Assembly: GCA_044371425.1 (NCBI GenBank)
Contig: JBILTR010000015.1
Coordinates: 68,696-132,695 of the forward strand
Reading direction: 5' to 3'
Length of the DNA stretch: 64,000 nucleotides
Origin: JBEISR01 sp044371425
GTDB lineage: Bacteria; Planctomycetota; Planctomycetia; Pirellulales; Pirellulaceae
Shown: piece by piece, positions 62,698-64,000 of the stretch
Numbering within the stretch: position 1 is the stretch's first letter
Layout: each line of letters starts with the position of its first letter
Program-made: the position numbers and the translations under genes
The notes under the pieces: model-generated
What the model was told of the DNA's origin: nothing
The model's database searches: none
What the model saw: the letters and a program-made list of their open reading frames with translations, nothing else

Positions 62698-64000
62698 TCG
62701 ATTCCTCCAAAGGACACATGACATAACCAGGAACACATCCTTGTAAGAATCACGGCGTCGTTGCCAGGACTCACCGTAGTCCACATCACAGCCAATACAA
62801 TGAAAAACTGGGTAATTCAGCAAATTAGGTGTTGCGATGATTTCTATTCGGCTCAATCGAATACGATTGTTCTCTACCGAAGCTCGATTTGTTTCATGAG
62901 GTGATAGTCCCGCGCTTTCTCGCGCTCTCCTCGTTTGAGTCATTGGTCAGAATGAGTGTAGGAAACGTGACGGGGACCCTTCCTATGGCAATATCTTGGC
63001 GAACTGCGACTCCCAACTCGTCTTCTTGTTTCATCCCGCCAGCAGGTTCGCTGTTTGGATCCGCATGCGGTGCTCTGCAAGCTACTGAGGAATAAACCAA
63101 CCGACCAACACTCTCTCTTCTGCCCAATTGGCTGATGATGGTGGCATGGCTGAATGCTAGTGACCAGCTCGAAATTCTTCATGCGATACATGCTAGTCCC
63201 GACCGATGAAGAGAGAGCGATCTTTCTCCGCTGCCTCTTCTCAAAGGAAGTTTTGCAAGGTTGTTCGGCGCAACCCTTATCTATTGCAGCCGATTTCGCA
63301 ATTGAGGAATCGAAGGCGCGTTCGCCTTATCGGAGTTTGGAAGCCCCGAGTGTTGATCTCTGATGCTGCACGCCCCTCTTTTCATGCACCATGTGAACTG
63401 GCTCTCCTGTATGTGCTGACAGTGGACTACCGCATCGTTCGACGGTCATTTGCCAACCAATCGACTTCGATGGCCCTCTCGAGTGATTCCAATAGCAACC
63501 AACTCGAAACAGCCCGGCACGCTGCTTTCGGTGCGGATCCTTCCGTATCTCGAATCATGATCTGGGTGCTGCCAACAGTCTGGCTTACAGGATACCCAGG
63601 CATCCAGTTTCCCCTAGTTCCGCTGGACTGCGAAACTGACCTGCAGACTGGAGAGGCCCGGTCTGCGTAAATCGAACTGAGTTGCGGCTTCTTGCCGTGT
63701 CGAGACGATTGGACTCCAACCGCCACAACAGCCAGTTTCGGGGGTCTGCTCTACCTACTCCCGCTCTTCATCATTGGATACGACTGGGAATCTCTGTCGC
63801 GTGGTATCTGTAGAGAGAACTTGCCGAAGCGGCCGACGAGAATCTTTGGCTTTACGACGTTGACATGGCTCCTGTGACCGGCTCGAATTTTCTGTACCAC
63901 TCGCTATGAAGGTAACAATTGGGTAACGGGTGAGGTCGGTGGCACACGCGTGTGGTGCTGGAGCGTAGGCGCAGCCGAAGCGGAAGCAACACACGCGGCT
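62698..64000. other. 1.3 kb gene-poor region at the window edge
   Basis: No open frame here has a ribosome-binding site plus family similarity. Several frames of 60-155 codons exist on both strands, with odd composition. The region is less G+C rich than most of the window. A 29-base near-copy of a segment of the gene at 399-1862 occurs at 63626-63654, and CACACGCGTGTG at 63940 is palindromic. It may hold decayed or mobile DNA. Confidence 0.5.

Noticed and set aside
63206..63670. Plus-strand frame of 154 codons near the right edge
   Set aside because: No family similarity, no ribosome-binding site and unusual composition; kept only as the site of the 29-base near-repeat.
1..64000. CRISPR array, prophage or insertion sequence
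   Set aside because: No regularly spaced direct repeats with spacers, no transposase, integrase or phage structural gene was recognised in the window.

Overview
The window reads as chromosomal DNA of a planctomycete, probably of the Pirellulales type. This is inferred from gene content, not from a marker gene. The pointers are: a secreted protein ending in an SLA1-homology (SHD1) domain; a sulfatase, sialidase, GH127 and GH32 group; a PEP-CTERM protein with an FGE-like domain; a futalosine-type menaquinone gene set; an AAA+ protein fused to a release-factor-like domain; and many secreted proteins without recognisable homologues. The DNA is moderately G+C rich, genes are widely spaced, and both strands are used in short runs.

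Layout. 0-8 kb: a partial Gfo/Idh/MocA oxidoreductase, a large membrane-anchored coiled-coil protein, an HtrA-like protease, hemB, and a double-AAA+ ClpA/B-like ATPase with an RF2-like PCRF tail. 8-16 kb: an inositol-monophosphatase-family enzyme, rnhA, a heme-binding sensor kinase, an SHD1 secreted protein, and a four-gene menaquinone operon (menG-ubiX-mqnP-mqnE). 16-25 kb: lysS, a TIGR01212-type radical SAM protein, an FHA protein, frr with two linked membrane proteins, a sigma-70 family factor divergent from a CarH/LitR-like regulator that has lost its B12-ligand histidine, and a PQQ-type beta-propeller. 26-32 kb: an orphan histidine kinase, a rhodanese, acsA, and a diheme cytochrome c peroxidase with a clear terminator. 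32-42 kb: a repeat-rich spacer, a PAS-GAF protein with a degenerate receiver, a metallophosphoesterase, a metallopeptidase-lectin-like protein, a beta-hydroxyacid dehydrogenase and several unknown proteins. 43-56 kb: a glycan-use region (GH127, sialidase-sulfatase pair, GH32, SUMF1-like protein, KDG-kinase-like sugar kinase, SDR) that also holds a lone Flp pilin behind a textbook sigma-54 promoter and a decayed glycosyltransferase. 56-64 kb: a prenyltransferase-fold protein, tRNA-Gln(CTG), a Cys-rich lipoprotein candidate, small unknown proteins, an OprP-like porin, a PEP-CTERM protein, and a final 1.3 kb with no credible gene.

How they may work together. The menaquinone operon, heme synthesis, the heme-binding sensor kinase and the diheme peroxidase fit a respiring heterotroph. 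The 43-56 kb hydrolases would release sialic acid, sulfate, arabinose and fructose units outside the cytoplasm. The sugar kinase and SDR would act on uronate-type products inside. The clearest oddities are the Clp/RF2-like fusion, the sigma-54 promoter of the Flp pilin, the Asp-to-Glu receiver, and the sigma factor/CarH-like divergent pair. All assignments are by reading the sequence; no database search was run.
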